Origin: an uncultured Bacteroidota bacterium
Lineage (GTDB): Bacteria; Bacteroidota; Bacteroidia; Bacteroidales; P3
DNA length: 36,453 nt
NCBI GenBank assembly: GCA_902788805.1
Contig: CADALO010000013.1
Span: 1-36,453 of the forward strand
Direction: 5' to 3'
The stretch's first letter is position 1. Every line of letters starts with the position of its first letter. A program made the translations under genes and the position numbers. Positions 1 through 7,315 of the stretch are shown here, one piece after another. A model generated the notes under the pieces. The model saw only the letters and a program-made list of their open reading frames with translations, had not been told where the DNA came from and made no database searches.

Positions 1-461
1 CACACTGCGCTCCGTTGTCGCTTAGTGTGGGGTTATTGAGATAATGCCTCTCCGAGGCATCCCAGGTACAATCCTAGCCGGTTCATTTGTCCCTTAACTC
101 CCTTGACATCCCTTTAAATTCCCTTAACTCCTACAAACAAGCCCCGATGGTGCGACACACCCCGGCCTACGGCCACCCCTCTCCGAGAGGGGATGGGCTG
201 ACGCATCACAATGATTATCAATAGAGCGCTGCCGCGCCATCCCCTCTCGGAGAGGGGTGGCCGTAGGCCGGGGTGTGTCGCACTGTCGAACAAGCAATTG
301 CCCGGGGTGTGTCGCACCGTCAAACCAATGCCATACATTTTCCGTCGCCCCTTCGGGGCTCTGGGGAGCACGCATATTATAGGATTGCTCTCGACTGCCG
401 CCGCAATGCCTCGGAGAGGCATTATCTCAATAACCCCACACTAAGCCGCAGGCGCAGTGTG
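1..461. repeat. Long inverted repeat pair (arms 1-60 and 406-461)
   Basis: Bases 1-60 reappear as the reverse complement at about 406-461, including a small palindrome with core CTCTCCGAG (44-60 and 406-422) and the flanking AATAACCCCACACTAAG block. The arms enclose the REPIN-like element at 150-283. The first arm starts at the window edge, so the unit may extend further left. A weaker inverted match links 65-92 with 682-712. No protein-like reading frame is credible here; the open frames are short and simply read through the palindromes. Confidence 0.75.
150..283. repeat. 134-bp REPIN-like palindromic element, copy 1
   Basis: Two 47-bp arms (150-196 and 237-283) are perfect reverse complements, separated by a 40-bp spacer. 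Each arm starts GTGCGACACACCCC, has a small hairpin GGCCTACGGCC, and then a second hairpin CCCCTCTCCGAGAGGGG. The same architecture and total length recur at 13223-13356, and a one-arm copy lies at 566-654. A partial arm also occurs at 303-317. Two inverted REP units around a short spacer is the definition of a REPIN. Such elements are normally moved by a RAYT transposase elsewhere in the genome; none is in this window. Confidence 0.8.
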
Positions 462-486
462 GGGATTAGTATATGGCAGGTCATCA

Positions 487-811
487 GCGTGTCGGAGACA
501 CGCAACCACAAGAGTATCTGCAAGGTAGCATATCTTAGAGGCGCCTTTATTGCTTGGGCTTGACGGTGCGACACACCCCGCCGCTTCGCGGCACCCCTCT
601 CCGAGAGGGGATGGCGCGGCAGCGCTCCATTGATAATCACAGTGATGCGTCAGCAGTTAAGTACCGTAAAGGGAAGTTAGGGGGCAAATGAACCGTCCGG
701 GTTGTATTGTCCTTTAACTTCCAGCGCGAAGCGCGATAACTTCCCTTAACTTCCCTCTCACTTCCCACTCACTCCACCTTTCACTCCCCTTTGGCGTGTC
801 GGAGACACGCT
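487..811. repeat. Small palindrome GCGTGTCGGAGACACGC, two copies
   Basis: A 17-bp perfect palindrome-type hairpin occurs near 487-504 and again near 794-811. It shares the CGGAGA/TCTCCG core with the larger elements, so it may be a minimal member of the same repeat population. Between the copies are the truncated REPIN-like element and pyrimidine-rich tracts built from CTTCCCTTAACTTCCC-like units (about 712-780). Confidence 0.55.
566..654. repeat. Truncated REPIN-like copy (one arm plus spacer)
   Basis: 566-614 matches the REPIN arm, with the inner small hairpin changed to CCGCTTCGCGG. 615-654 matches the reverse complement of the copy-1 spacer almost base for base. The second arm is missing, so this looks like a decayed or half element. 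It lies inverted relative to copy 1. Confidence 0.7.
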
Positions 812-838
812 ACTTTCCTATCGGCGTTGAAATATTTT

Positions 839-869
839 TTTGCCATATCGGGAAAATGTTGTATCTTTG
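839..869 (+). promoter_or_regulatory. Promoter of tRNA-Ser
   Basis: TTTG at 839-842 and TATCTTTG at 862-869 are separated by 19 bases, the canonical Bacteroidetes -33/-7 pair recognised by the primary sigma factor. It lies 65 bases upstream of the tRNA. Confidence 0.8.
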
Positions 870-933
870 CATCCGCAAATGTGGGTGAAAAGCGATTGGT
901 TTTTCTCTGCATCTGCTTGACAATCAAACATTC

Positions 934-1021
934 GGAAAGGTGCTCGAGTGGTTGAAGAGGCCCGCCTGGAAAGCGAGTAAGCGTTAAAAGCGCTTCGGGG
1001 GTTCGAATCCCTTCCTTTCCG
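934..1021 (+). tRNA. tRNA-Ser (anticodon GGA)
   Basis: The acceptor arms GGAAAGG (934-940) and CCTTTCC (1014-1020) pair perfectly, with discriminator G at 1021. The T-arm GGGGGTTCGAATCCC is canonical, and the long variable arm is typical of serine tRNAs. The anticodon GGA is at 968-970 in the loop CTGGAAA and reads UCC/UCU. The anticodon stem is CCCGC/GCGAG, which leaves one C-A mismatch (962/976) where a pair would be expected. The tRNA has its own promoter upstream and a terminator directly downstream. Confidence 0.95.
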
Positions 1022-1031
1022 CTGAGTGTTG

Positions 1032-1060
1032 AAACGCTGCCCAAAGGCAGCGTTTTTTTT
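1032..1060 (+). terminator. Rho-independent terminator after tRNA-Ser
   Basis: A 10-bp stem AAACGCTGCC/GGCAGCGTTT closes a CAAA loop and runs straight into eight T residues. It starts 11 bases after the tRNA end. Confidence 0.9.
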
Positions 1061-1079
1061 GTTGCTGTTGAAATCTTTT

Positions 1080-1111
1080 TTTTGCGGATTTAAAAATAAT
1101 GGTTATCTTTG
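1080..1111 (+). promoter_or_regulatory. Probable pyrB promoter
   Basis: TATCTTTG at 1104-1111 matches the Bacteroidetes -7 box, with TTTG about 19-20 bases upstream. The leader to pyrB is about 190 bases and includes T-runs and GC-rich patches. It could hold an attenuator, but I could not identify a defined riboswitch. Confidence 0.65.
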
Positions 1112-1301
1112 TATGCGATGAAAATGGGAGGATTTGATAGTAAAGTTTTGACAGTCAGTATGACGGCACTGGAATGCAGTGCTTGTAGGGATGTTTTTTT
1201 TTGACGGGGCGACTTTTGGCGGTCGCTTTTTTTTTAATGTGACAAACGTGATTTGACGCTACGATAAATCATTATTTGAAATACAAAAAATATTATACGC
1301 T

Positions 1302-2219
1302 ATGGGTAATTTAAAAGGACGGAATTTGATTTCCATTACAGACTTCAGCCGTGACGAGTATATACAGGTGCTCGACATTGCAGAGGAATTCGAGAAGAAT
1401 CCTAAACAGCCTATTTTGAGCGACAAGGTGGTGGCTACGCTCTTCTTCGAGCCTTCGACACGTACGAGACTCAGCTTTGAGAGTGCCGCCAACCAGTTGG
1501 GCGCCAGGATTATCGGTTTCAGCGACCCGGGTGGCACGAGTGTGCAGAAGGGCGAGTCGCTGCACGATACGATTGTTATGGTGGCCAGCTATGCCGACCT
1601 GATTGTTATGCGTAACCCGAAGGAGGGCAGCAGCCGCTATGCCAGTGAGGTGAGTGCTGTGCCGGTAATCAATGCCGGCGACGGTGCCAACCAGCACCCG
1701 ACACAGTGTATGCTGGACCTTTACAGCATCCGCAAGACGCAGGGTACGCTTGAGAACCTGCAGATTGCCTGCGTGGGCGACTTGAAGTATGGCCGTACGG
1801 TGCACTCGTTGGTGCAGGCTATGTGCAACTTCAACGCGACATTCCACCTGGTGTCGCCGCAAGAGCTGAAGCTGCCTTCGTCGGTCAAGGCCTCCATTAA
1901 GAATGCCGGCTTGAAGTATTACCAGTACACCGACATTAATGATGTGGTTCCCAATGCCGACATTATCTATATGACCCGTGTGCAGCGCGAGCGTTTCCCC
2001 GACCCGCTGGAGTATGAGCGCGTTAAGGACAGCTGCATTCTTACGGCTTCGATGCTTAAGGGCTGCAAGCCTACGATGAAGGTGCTGCATCCGCTGCCGC
2101 GCGTCAACGAGATTACCGTCGACGTAGACAGCACGCCATACGCCTACTATTTCCAGCAGGCTCAGAACGGCGTGTATGTGCGTCAGGCACTGATGGCCGC
2201 CATACTTGGTGTAAGATAA
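1302..2219 (+). CDS. pyrB: Aspartate carbamoyltransferase, catalytic chain
   Basis: This enzyme catalyses the first committed step of pyrimidine synthesis, joining carbamoyl phosphate to L-aspartate in the cytoplasm. At 305 residues it has the usual length. The carbamoyl-phosphate loop FFEPSTRTRLSFE is at residues 48-60, with the STRTR signature. The HPTQ motif of the first domain and the VLHPLPRVNEI motif near the C-terminus are present. The ATG at 1302 gives the normal family N-terminus. It is followed by the regulatory chain gene pyrI, so the holoenzyme is expected to be the allosteric PyrB-PyrI type. The long frame on the opposite strand is a shadow. Confidence 0.97.
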   Translation: MGNLKGRNLISITDFSRDEYIQVLDIAEEFEKNPKQPILSDKVVATLFFEPSTRTRLSFESAANQLGARIIGFSDPGGTSVQKGESLHDTIVMVASYADLIVMRNPKEGSSRYASEVSAVPVINAGDGANQHPTQCMLDLYSIRKTQGTLENLQIACVGDLKYGRTVHSLVQAMCNFNATFHLVSPQELKLPSSVKASIKNAGLKYYQYTDINDVVPNADIIYMTRVQRERFPDPLEYERVKDSCILTASMLKGCKPTMKVLHPLPRVNEITVDVDSTPYAYYFQQAQNGVYVRQALMAAILGVR

Positions 2220-2240
2220 TTTTGGATTGTGAGTTTCGAG

Positions 2241-2292
2241 ATTCGAAAAACACAGTTCAAGATTCAAAATTCATCATTCAACATTCAAAATT
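2241..2292. repeat. Short ATTCAAA-type direct repeats between pyrB and pyrI
   Basis: The 81-base pyrB-pyrI gap contains at least five imperfect ATTCAAA/ATTCGAA units in tandem (about 2241-2292), ending just before the pyrI start codon. It looks like simple low-complexity leader sequence. Confidence 0.6.
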
Positions 2293-2300
2293 AATCAACA

Positions 2301-2762
2301 ATGGAAGCAAAGAAAGAATTAGTAGTCTCGGCCATTGAGAATGGCACGGTGATTGACCATATCCCCACTGATGTCGTGTATCAGGTTATCCGTATCTTGG
2401 GTCTGGAGAAGTATAACGACGAGGTGCTGATAGGCAACTATCTGCACAGCCAGAAGTTTGGCCGCAAGGGTATTATAAAGATTAAAAACAAGTTCTTTGA
2501 CAAGGATGAGATCAACAAGATTGCGCTGGTGGCTCCGCTGGCAAGCATCATCACCATCAAGAACTATAATGTGGTAGAGAAGATCAAGGCTGAGATTCCG
2601 GACCATATCGACCATATTATCAAGTGTATGAATCCGAAGTGCATCACCAACTTTGAGCAGATAGAGACCAAGTTCGACGTTGTGGACAAGGAGAACCTGA
2701 AGCTGCGTTGCCACTACTGCGAGAAGTTCACCACTAAGGATACAATGAAATTCCAGGACTGA
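2301..2762 (+). CDS. pyrI: Aspartate carbamoyltransferase, regulatory chain
   Basis: PyrI binds CTP/ATP in its N-terminal domain and contacts PyrB through a C-terminal zinc domain. At 153 residues the length is typical. The zinc site is complete: the first cysteine pair is in CMNPKC and the second in CHYC, followed by EKF. The N-terminal segment with IPTDVVYQVIRILGL is the nucleotide-binding part. The next gene starts two bases after the stop, so it is probably co-transcribed. Confidence 0.96.
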   Translation: MEAKKELVVSAIENGTVIDHIPTDVVYQVIRILGLEKYNDEVLIGNYLHSQKFGRKGIIKIKNKFFDKDEINKIALVAPLASIITIKNYNVVEKIKAEIPDHIDHIIKCMNPKCITNFEQIETKFDVVDKENLKLRCHYCEKFTTKDTMKFQD

Positions 2763-2763
2763 T

Positions 2764-3153
2764 ATGAAGCGCTATTTGGTTGGCCTTTCGGTGCTTAGTG
2801 CCGTGATGCTGCTGTTGGCCTTTGCCGTCAAGTGGTTGGCTATACCGCTGTTTGTGCCGGTGCCTATGTGGATGCTGCCTGCGGCAGTAATCTATTTCGC
2901 AGTGGCTTACGGTGTGCAGTACTGGCTTTCGGTCAGCAGTGTCAACAAGCATCCCAAAGCCTTTATCCAGTTCTTCCTGGCAACTACGGTGGCGGTGTTG
3001 TTCCTGCACATCGTGGTGCTGGTCGGAGGTATGTTGGCAAATCCTGCCGGCGGCAAGCGTTTTGCCATAGCTTTCCTGATACTTTACGTAGTCTATACGG
3101 CTTATATGACTGTGGCCCTTGTGCGGTTTATGAAGAACCCGCAAGGCAATTGA
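2764..3153 (+). CDS. Small integral membrane protein, unknown function
   Basis: This 129-residue protein consists mostly of four hydrophobic segments (about residues 5-22, 34-54, 66-90 and 100-118). Short polar loops join them, and lysines and arginines occur near the ends. I see no catalytic motif. It begins two bases after the pyrI stop, so it is the third gene of the pyrBI transcript. Small membrane proteins are often carried in this position in Bacteroidetes operons, but that does not define a role. A transporter accessory or ATP-synthase-I-like fold is possible and unproven. Confidence 0.75.
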   Translation: MKRYLVGLSVLSAVMLLLAFAVKWLAIPLFVPVPMWMLPAAVIYFAVAYGVQYWLSVSSVNKHPKAFIQFFLATTVAVLFLHIVVLVGGMLANPAGGKRFAIAFLILYVVYTAYMTVALVRFMKNPQGN

Positions 3154-3168
3154 GGTAGAGGCAGTGCA

Positions 3169-4101
3169 TCACTGTCTTACCAGACTTATGGAGCGGCGCC
3201 AGCTTTGGCTGGCGCCGTTTGTATTATAGGCTTCGATGATTATGATATATGAGCCGCGTGGACACTGCCGGCCGTCGTCGTCGATGCCGTCCCAGGTCAG
3301 TATGCCGCTGCATCCGAGCAGAACGCCACGCCCGATGCGGCGCACGAGACGGCCGTGGTTATCGTAGACGCTGATATTGGCCGAGAGATCGCAGAGTTGC
3401 AGGTCGTATGTGAGGTCGAGCAGGTCGTTGTAGCCATCGCCGTCGGGCGAGAACACCCGTTGGCTGAAGGCAAATTCATTGTCGAGGAAAAGGAATTCGT
3501 GGCTTTGCGAATTGCGATAGGTGGGTGTGCCATAGCCCGACGTGGTGGCTGCGGAGTACCAGTTGGCGGCATCTTGCGTAGGGCTGGCGTATGAGCGACG
3601 TTCAAGGGCGACGCCTTCTTTGTCGCGCAACAGGCGGCTGTGCATATCCTCGGTGTAGTCAAAGCGGTCGAGGATGAGGGTGTCGGTTGACGTCACCATC
3701 ACAGTGCCTGATGCGTTGTTATACGAGGGCATTGACGACACCTCAATTAGTTTCTGCGGATGCCGGACGGTGTAGTTACTGGTGACGTAAGAGGCGTCGG
3801 TGGTGATAACAATGAAGTCGTGCGGCTGTATTGTCCCGCTGTCGGCAATAGGGTAGAGACGGGTGATGGTTTCTTCCGACACTTTGGCCAATCGCAACTG
3901 GGTAAGGGAGATGGCGTAGTCGGTGTTGTTGTATAGCTCCACATAGTCGGCTCCAGAGGGTAGGGGATTGAACAGTATTTCGCTGACAAGTATGTCTCCG
4001 CGTTGCAGTGCATTGCTTTGAGCCAAGACTTCGGTTGCAGACATCAGCATCGCACTTATCAGCAGTAAAAACAGTTGCTTGTATTTTTTGTTGAAAAACA
4101 T
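3169..4101 (-). CDS. Secreted lamin-tail-domain protein with T9SS C-terminal domain
   Basis: I chose the start at 4101, giving MFFNKKYKQLFLLLISAMLM and a classic signal peptide ending near VLAQS. A longer frame reaching 4170 would overlap the promoter. After the signal comes a lamin-tail domain (ILVSEILFNPLPSGADYVEL and about 110 following residues). The C-terminal 85 residues have VFSPDGDGYNDLLDL, the hallmark of the gliding-motility C-terminal family used by the type IX secretion system. It is therefore expected to be exported and then moved across the outer membrane. Lamin-tail domains in bacteria occur on surface proteins and extracellular nucleases; no nuclease domain is seen here. Confidence 0.85.
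   Translation of the reverse strand: MFFNKKYKQLFLLLISAMLMSATEVLAQSNALQRGDILVSEILFNPLPSGADYVELYNNTDYAISLTQLRLAKVSEETITRLYPIADSGTIQPHDFIVITTDASYVTSNYTVRHPQKLIEVSSMPSYNNASGTVMVTSTDTLILDRFDYTEDMHSRLLRDKEGVALERRSYASPTQDAANWYSAATTSGYGTPTYRNSQSHEFLFLDNEFAFSQRVFSPDGDGYNDLLDLTYDLQLCDLSANISVYDNHGRLVRRIGRGVLLGCSGILTWDGIDDDGRQCPRGSYIIIIEAYNTNGASQSWRRSISLVRQ
3194..3225 (+). terminator. Terminator of the pyrBI transcript, inside the convergent gene
   Basis: A perfect 10-bp stem CGGCGCCAGC (3194-3203) and GCTGGCGCCG (3208-3217) closes a TTTG loop. On the plus strand it is followed by TTTGTATT, a modest U-tract. It is about 40 bases after the small membrane protein gene. It lies within the last 16 codons of the minus-strand T9SS gene, so it also encodes protein. 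Confidence 0.55.
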
Positions 4102-4124
4102 TAGTGTATTCAAACAGAATTTAT

Positions 4125-4132
4125 TAATTTTG
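4125..4132 (+). promoter_or_regulatory. Possible -7 box for the GLUG lipoprotein gene
   Basis: TAATTTTG at 4125-4132 fits the Bacteroidetes -7 consensus and is about 80 bases upstream of the lipoprotein start. No good TTTG sits at the right distance upstream, so this is tentative. Confidence 0.35.
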
Positions 4133-4167
4133 CATTTCATTAATAATCGGATGTGTATTATAATTTG

Positions 4168-4199
4168 CAAAAATACTGCTTTTTATGATACTATACAAA
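4168..4199 (-). promoter_or_regulatory. Promoter of the lamin-tail/T9SS gene
   Basis: Read on the minus strand, TTTG (4199-4196) and TATTTTTG (4175-4168) are 20 bases apart. This excludes the most upstream possible start codon at 4170 and supports the start at 4101 (or 4140). Confidence 0.7.
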
Positions 4200-4211
4200 T
4201 TTTTAAAGGAA

Positions 4212-6425
4212 ATGAAAGGATATAAATTTTCAGTAATTGCGGTTGCATTCTTGTGTGTCGTGTTTGCTGGATGTCAGCGCGACAAGGGCTCAGAGGTGTT
4301 TACTGCAGTGATGCAGAGTTATAATAATAGCGGCAAGGACTATATTGTCGGCAACGTTGTTTATTGGAGTGACGCCGACAGGATTCGCATAAATGACGGT
4401 GTCTATGGCATTGCTGTCGACGGCTCGGACCGCAACCGTGCCACGGTCAATGCCGAGGGTGTTTCTGGCTTTGACGGCAAATATTATGGCGCCTATCCGG
4501 CTGAAGGGTCGACTATTGCAGCCAACGGCAGGGTGACATTTACGATACCACAAGAAGAGTTGTACACTGCTGCCGGTGGAAAGCAGGTGATACACAATAT
4601 TATGGCAGCCAAGTCTAATGGCAGCAAGCTTAACTTCCAGAACCTCTGTGCACTGCTGCACTTTAAGGTCGCTGCCTCGGGCAGCGGTGTGGGAGCCAAA
4701 CTCTATGCCGTTGAAGTTGAGACAGACAAACCAATGTGGGGTACAATGACGGCCGATTATAATGAAAGCCGAAGCAAATGGGAGGTGACCTCGCTGACGG
4801 CAACAGATGCCAATACACGCACTTTGAGGCTAAAGACTCCTATCGAGCTCACTGCAGCAGCGCAAGACCTTTATATGCTTGTACCACCAGTTGCCGGCGG
4901 TTCTACACTGACGCTCAGGTTTATCCTTGAGAATGGAACGGGAGCCGTCAAGGTATTTGAAAAGGCCAAAGCTACTACTTTCTCGTTTGAGTCGGGAATG
5001 CTTTACCACTTCAACCAGTCCAACCAGTCCAACACATTTAACGGCACGGAGATGCTGTACGGTAGTGATGCTGTTACAGCAGAGACGATGAATGGCTCAG
5101 TGGCTCATCCATATCTGGTGTATTCCGGAAATAGTTGGAATGTCTTAAAGACCAATTCTATTATGGGTGCAGCAGGGATACAAATAAACTTGGCAGAAGA
5201 CATAAATGTCAACAGCACTTATACGTCTGTTTTTAGAGCGACTCTCAATGGTAACGGACATACTATTACCCTAACCACACCCAATATCTCGCTCCTTTCT
5301 TCAATCGAACGTGGTCAAGTCAGAAATGTTACGATTGAGTCTACTGAACCTGTACGACATCCAATATTGGTATATAACGACCCAGCTAGATATTATGGAG
5401 CATTGGCAGGAAGGGCTTTTTCAAGTGCGGTGTTTGAGAATTGTGTTAATAAAGTGAATATTACGTGTGATACATTAAATTATGCGACAGTTTATGTTGG
5501 AGGGCTGATTGGTAATGCTAATGGATGTACAATGACTAATTGCAGAAACGAAGGTAATATAACATCGAATGCTGCGTATGTAGGTGGCGTTGCGGGTCAG
5601 GCAGGGGCGATAAGTGACTGCACAAATAGCGGAACTATAACAATTACCACTACCGCTGATGAAGTAAAAACATCTTATTGTGGAGGCGTTGCAGGATATG
5701 CAAATTCTTCAGCCGTATTAAATTGCCATAATAGCGGAGCAATTAATATAAACAAAAAATCTTCTGCAACGCCGTCTTATTATGGTGGAGTGTGCGGTTT
5801 GGCTAATGTCAACGTTTCAAATTGTAGTAATATAGGCGACATCTCCTACAATGCTGTTTCAGATACTAAAAGTAAGTTTATTGGTGGAATTGTGGGATGC
5901 AACAATTCTACTACTTCTGAGTTAACAATGTTAAATTGCTATAATGAAGGTGATGTTTTATGTAATGTGTCGACATCTAATATGTATGTAGGTGGATTGT
6001 TAGGCTATGATAAGAGTATGTCAATAAAGAATAGCTATGCTTATTGCTCACTTCAAGGAACATACGTGTGTGGAATTGTTGCTTATGACGGAACTTTATC
6101 CCGTAATGTATATATTACCAATTGCTATTATTATGGCACTATTATCGATAGTGCTCCATATAAATACGGCATTGCAGGTGAGTCGTATACTAACAAAAAG
6201 TTTATTATCGACAAATGCTACTATCCGTCAGGTTATACAATCTGTCATTCAAGTAGTACAAATGACAGTACCAGCGTTACTCTCAGCAGTGCTGTATCAT
6301 TGACTGGTGGTGATGGCACCAGCCTTCGCGATACTTTGAATAGAAATATTTCGGATATTCCAGTTCCAGGTGCTTACAATTGGAAGAACGGTACAAGCCC
6401 GGCGCGAGTGGTGTTCGACAATTAA
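4212..6425 (+). CDS. Fimbrillin-like lipoprotein with GLUG repeats
   Basis: I chose the ATG at 4212 because it gives a clean lipoprotein signal (MKGYKFSVIAVAFLCVVFAG followed by Cys). An upstream ATG at 4185 would add nine residues. The first ~270 residues resemble the fimbrillin-like family: a mixed beta domain with NLCALLHFKV and LYMLVPP. The second half carries many short units of the form GGLIGNANGC-TNCRNEGNI and GGVAGY-LNCHNSGAI, which is the GLUG motif seen in surface adhesins. The protein is therefore expected to be lipid-anchored and exposed, with adhesion a likely role. The GLUG half is clearly richer in A and T than the first half, suggesting separate histories. Confidence 0.85.
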   Translation: MKGYKFSVIAVAFLCVVFAGCQRDKGSEVFTAVMQSYNNSGKDYIVGNVVYWSDADRIRINDGVYGIAVDGSDRNRATVNAEGVSGFDGKYYGAYPAEGSTIAANGRVTFTIPQEELYTAAGGKQVIHNIMAAKSNGSKLNFQNLCALLHFKVAASGSGVGAKLYAVEVETDKPMWGTMTADYNESRSKWEVTSLTATDANTRTLRLKTPIELTAAAQDLYMLVPPVAGGSTLTLRFILENGTGAVKVFEKAKATTFSFESGMLYHFNQSNQSNTFNGTEMLYGSDAVTAETMNGSVAHPYLVYSGNSWNVLKTNSIMGAAGIQINLAEDINVNSTYTSVFRATLNGNGHTITLTTPNISLLSSIERGQVRNVTIESTEPVRHPILVYNDPARYYGALAGRAFSSAVFENCVNKVNITCDTLNYATVYVGGLIGNANGCTMTNCRNEGNITSNAAYVGGVAGQAGAISDCTNSGTITITTTADEVKTSYCGGVAGYANSSAVLNCHNSGAININKKSSATPSYYGGVCGLANVNVSNCSNIGDISYNAVSDTKSKFIGGIVGCNNSTTSELTMLNCYNEGDVLCNVSTSNMYVGGLLGYDKSMSIKNSYAYCSLQGTYVCGIVAYDGTLSRNVYITNCYYYGTIIDSAPYKYGIAGESYTNKKFIIDKCYYPSGYTICHSSSTNDSTSVTLSSAVSLTGGDGTSLRDTLNRNISDIPVPGAYNWKNGTSPARVVFDN

Positions 6426-6436
6426 AGGAGCGGAAT

Positions 6437-6901
6437 CTATTTCTTAGAGGCTGGCTTGGGCTTGACCTCTTTGCTTGCGCTCTTTTTTGCTGGACGGTTC
6501 TTGTCCATCTTCTGATGCATTTGCTGGAATTGCTCTGGCGTCAGCACCTTGTCGATGGCTACTTTTGTGCGGTAGTATTCCTTGCTAATCTCGCTTTGCA
6601 GGCGCCCTTCACGGTCGTATAGAGGAAAGAGCACATTGCTGTGGTCATCGCGCGAGTTCATATATGAACGTATGCTGTCGCGCACAGCGTACAACTGGTT
6701 GCGATAGTCTTCTATAATCTTAGTCGAGCGACGTGTAATAGCGTCAATCTTGTTCTTCTGGGCCGCTGTAAGGTCGGGTACGAGTTCCTCTATTTTGGGG
6801 CTCTCTTTATGTCTTGGACTTTTATCTTGTCTGGGACCTTGCTGAGCCATCGCATTGAAAGCGAGGAAAAGGGCCAAGGTGGTTAACAGAATCCGTCTCA
6901 T
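6437..6901 (-). CDS. Spy/CpxP-like periplasmic protein
   Basis: This is a 154-residue protein with a signal peptide (MRRILLTTLALFLAFNAMAQ). The rest is highly charged and helical. Two LTxxQ motifs are visible, LTAAQKNKIDAI near residue 45 and LTPEQFQQM near residue 121, spaced as in the Spy/CpxP/CnrX family. The C-terminal tail is lysine-rich. It is the third gene after an ECF sigma factor and a membrane anti-sigma protein. In the family, such proteins act as periplasmic chaperones or stress and metal sensors. The ligand cannot be read from the sequence. Confidence 0.82.
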   Translation of the reverse strand: MRRILLTTLALFLAFNAMAQQGPRQDKSPRHKESPKIEELVPDLTAAQKNKIDAITRRSTKIIEDYRNQLYAVRDSIRSYMNSRDDHSNVLFPLYDREGRLQSEISKEYYRTKVAIDKVLTPEQFQQMHQKMDKNRPAKKSASKEVKPKPASKK

Positions 6902-6928
6902 AATATCAAATTGTAATGGATTGTTGGC

Positions 6929-7315
6929 TTAAAAGAAATTTGTTACAGGGTTGTCGTAGTATGCGGCACTTTCGTCGCTCTCATCGTTGGCGTAGTCGTT
7001 GCAATAGCTGTACACATCATAGAAGCGGTTGGAGAGGTCGGGGTGTGGAGTGGCGGCTTGTGCGCCGTTGCGAGTAACCAGGAATGTAGTGACGACAATG
7101 CCGACAAAGCAGGCGGCGACAAGACCGTTGGCCAGTCTCGTATTGATACGGCTGTGGCGCTTGGGAAGTGCCATAGGCTGAGGCATCGATGCTATGCGTT
7201 GCATCACGGCGTCGGTGACATCGGGTGTCTGCTTGGGCTTCAGCTGGCGTATGGCCTCAAGCTGCTGCTCAAACCAGATGTCGGTGGTCTTTGTCTTGTT
7301 GTCGGTCGGTATCAT
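6929..7315 (-). CDS. Predicted membrane anti-sigma factor
   Basis: This is a 128-residue protein with an N-terminal cytoplasmic part of about 60 residues (DIWFEQQLEAIRQLKPKQ, then a short helical stretch). One membrane helix lies near residues 64-82, followed by an acidic periplasmic tail. Its ATG overlaps the sigma factor stop in an ATGA, so the two are translationally coupled. Position and topology point to an anti-sigma protein holding the upstream ECF factor. I see no zinc-binding HxxxCxxC motif, so it is not a ZAS-type anti-sigma factor. Confidence 0.75.
   Translation of the reverse strand: MIPTDNKTKTTDIWFEQQLEAIRQLKPKQTPDVTDAVMQRIASMPQPMALPKRHSRINTRLANGLVAACFVGIVVTTFLVTRNGAQAATPHPDLSNRFYDVYSYCNDYANDESDESAAYYDNPVTNFF

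Noticed and set aside
114..640. Several short open frames in both strands within 1-640
   Set aside because: They read through palindromic repeats, differ in every frame and show no domain, signal or start context.
150..654. CRISPR array
   Set aside because: The repeats are inverted, few and unevenly spaced; no cas genes are present.
781..1044. 87-residue frame opposite the tRNA-Ser
   Set aside because: It is the antisense of the tRNA and its promoter, a well-known false gene.
1311..2267. 318-residue frame antisense to pyrB
   Set aside because: Codon-bias shadow of a certain gene; no family features.
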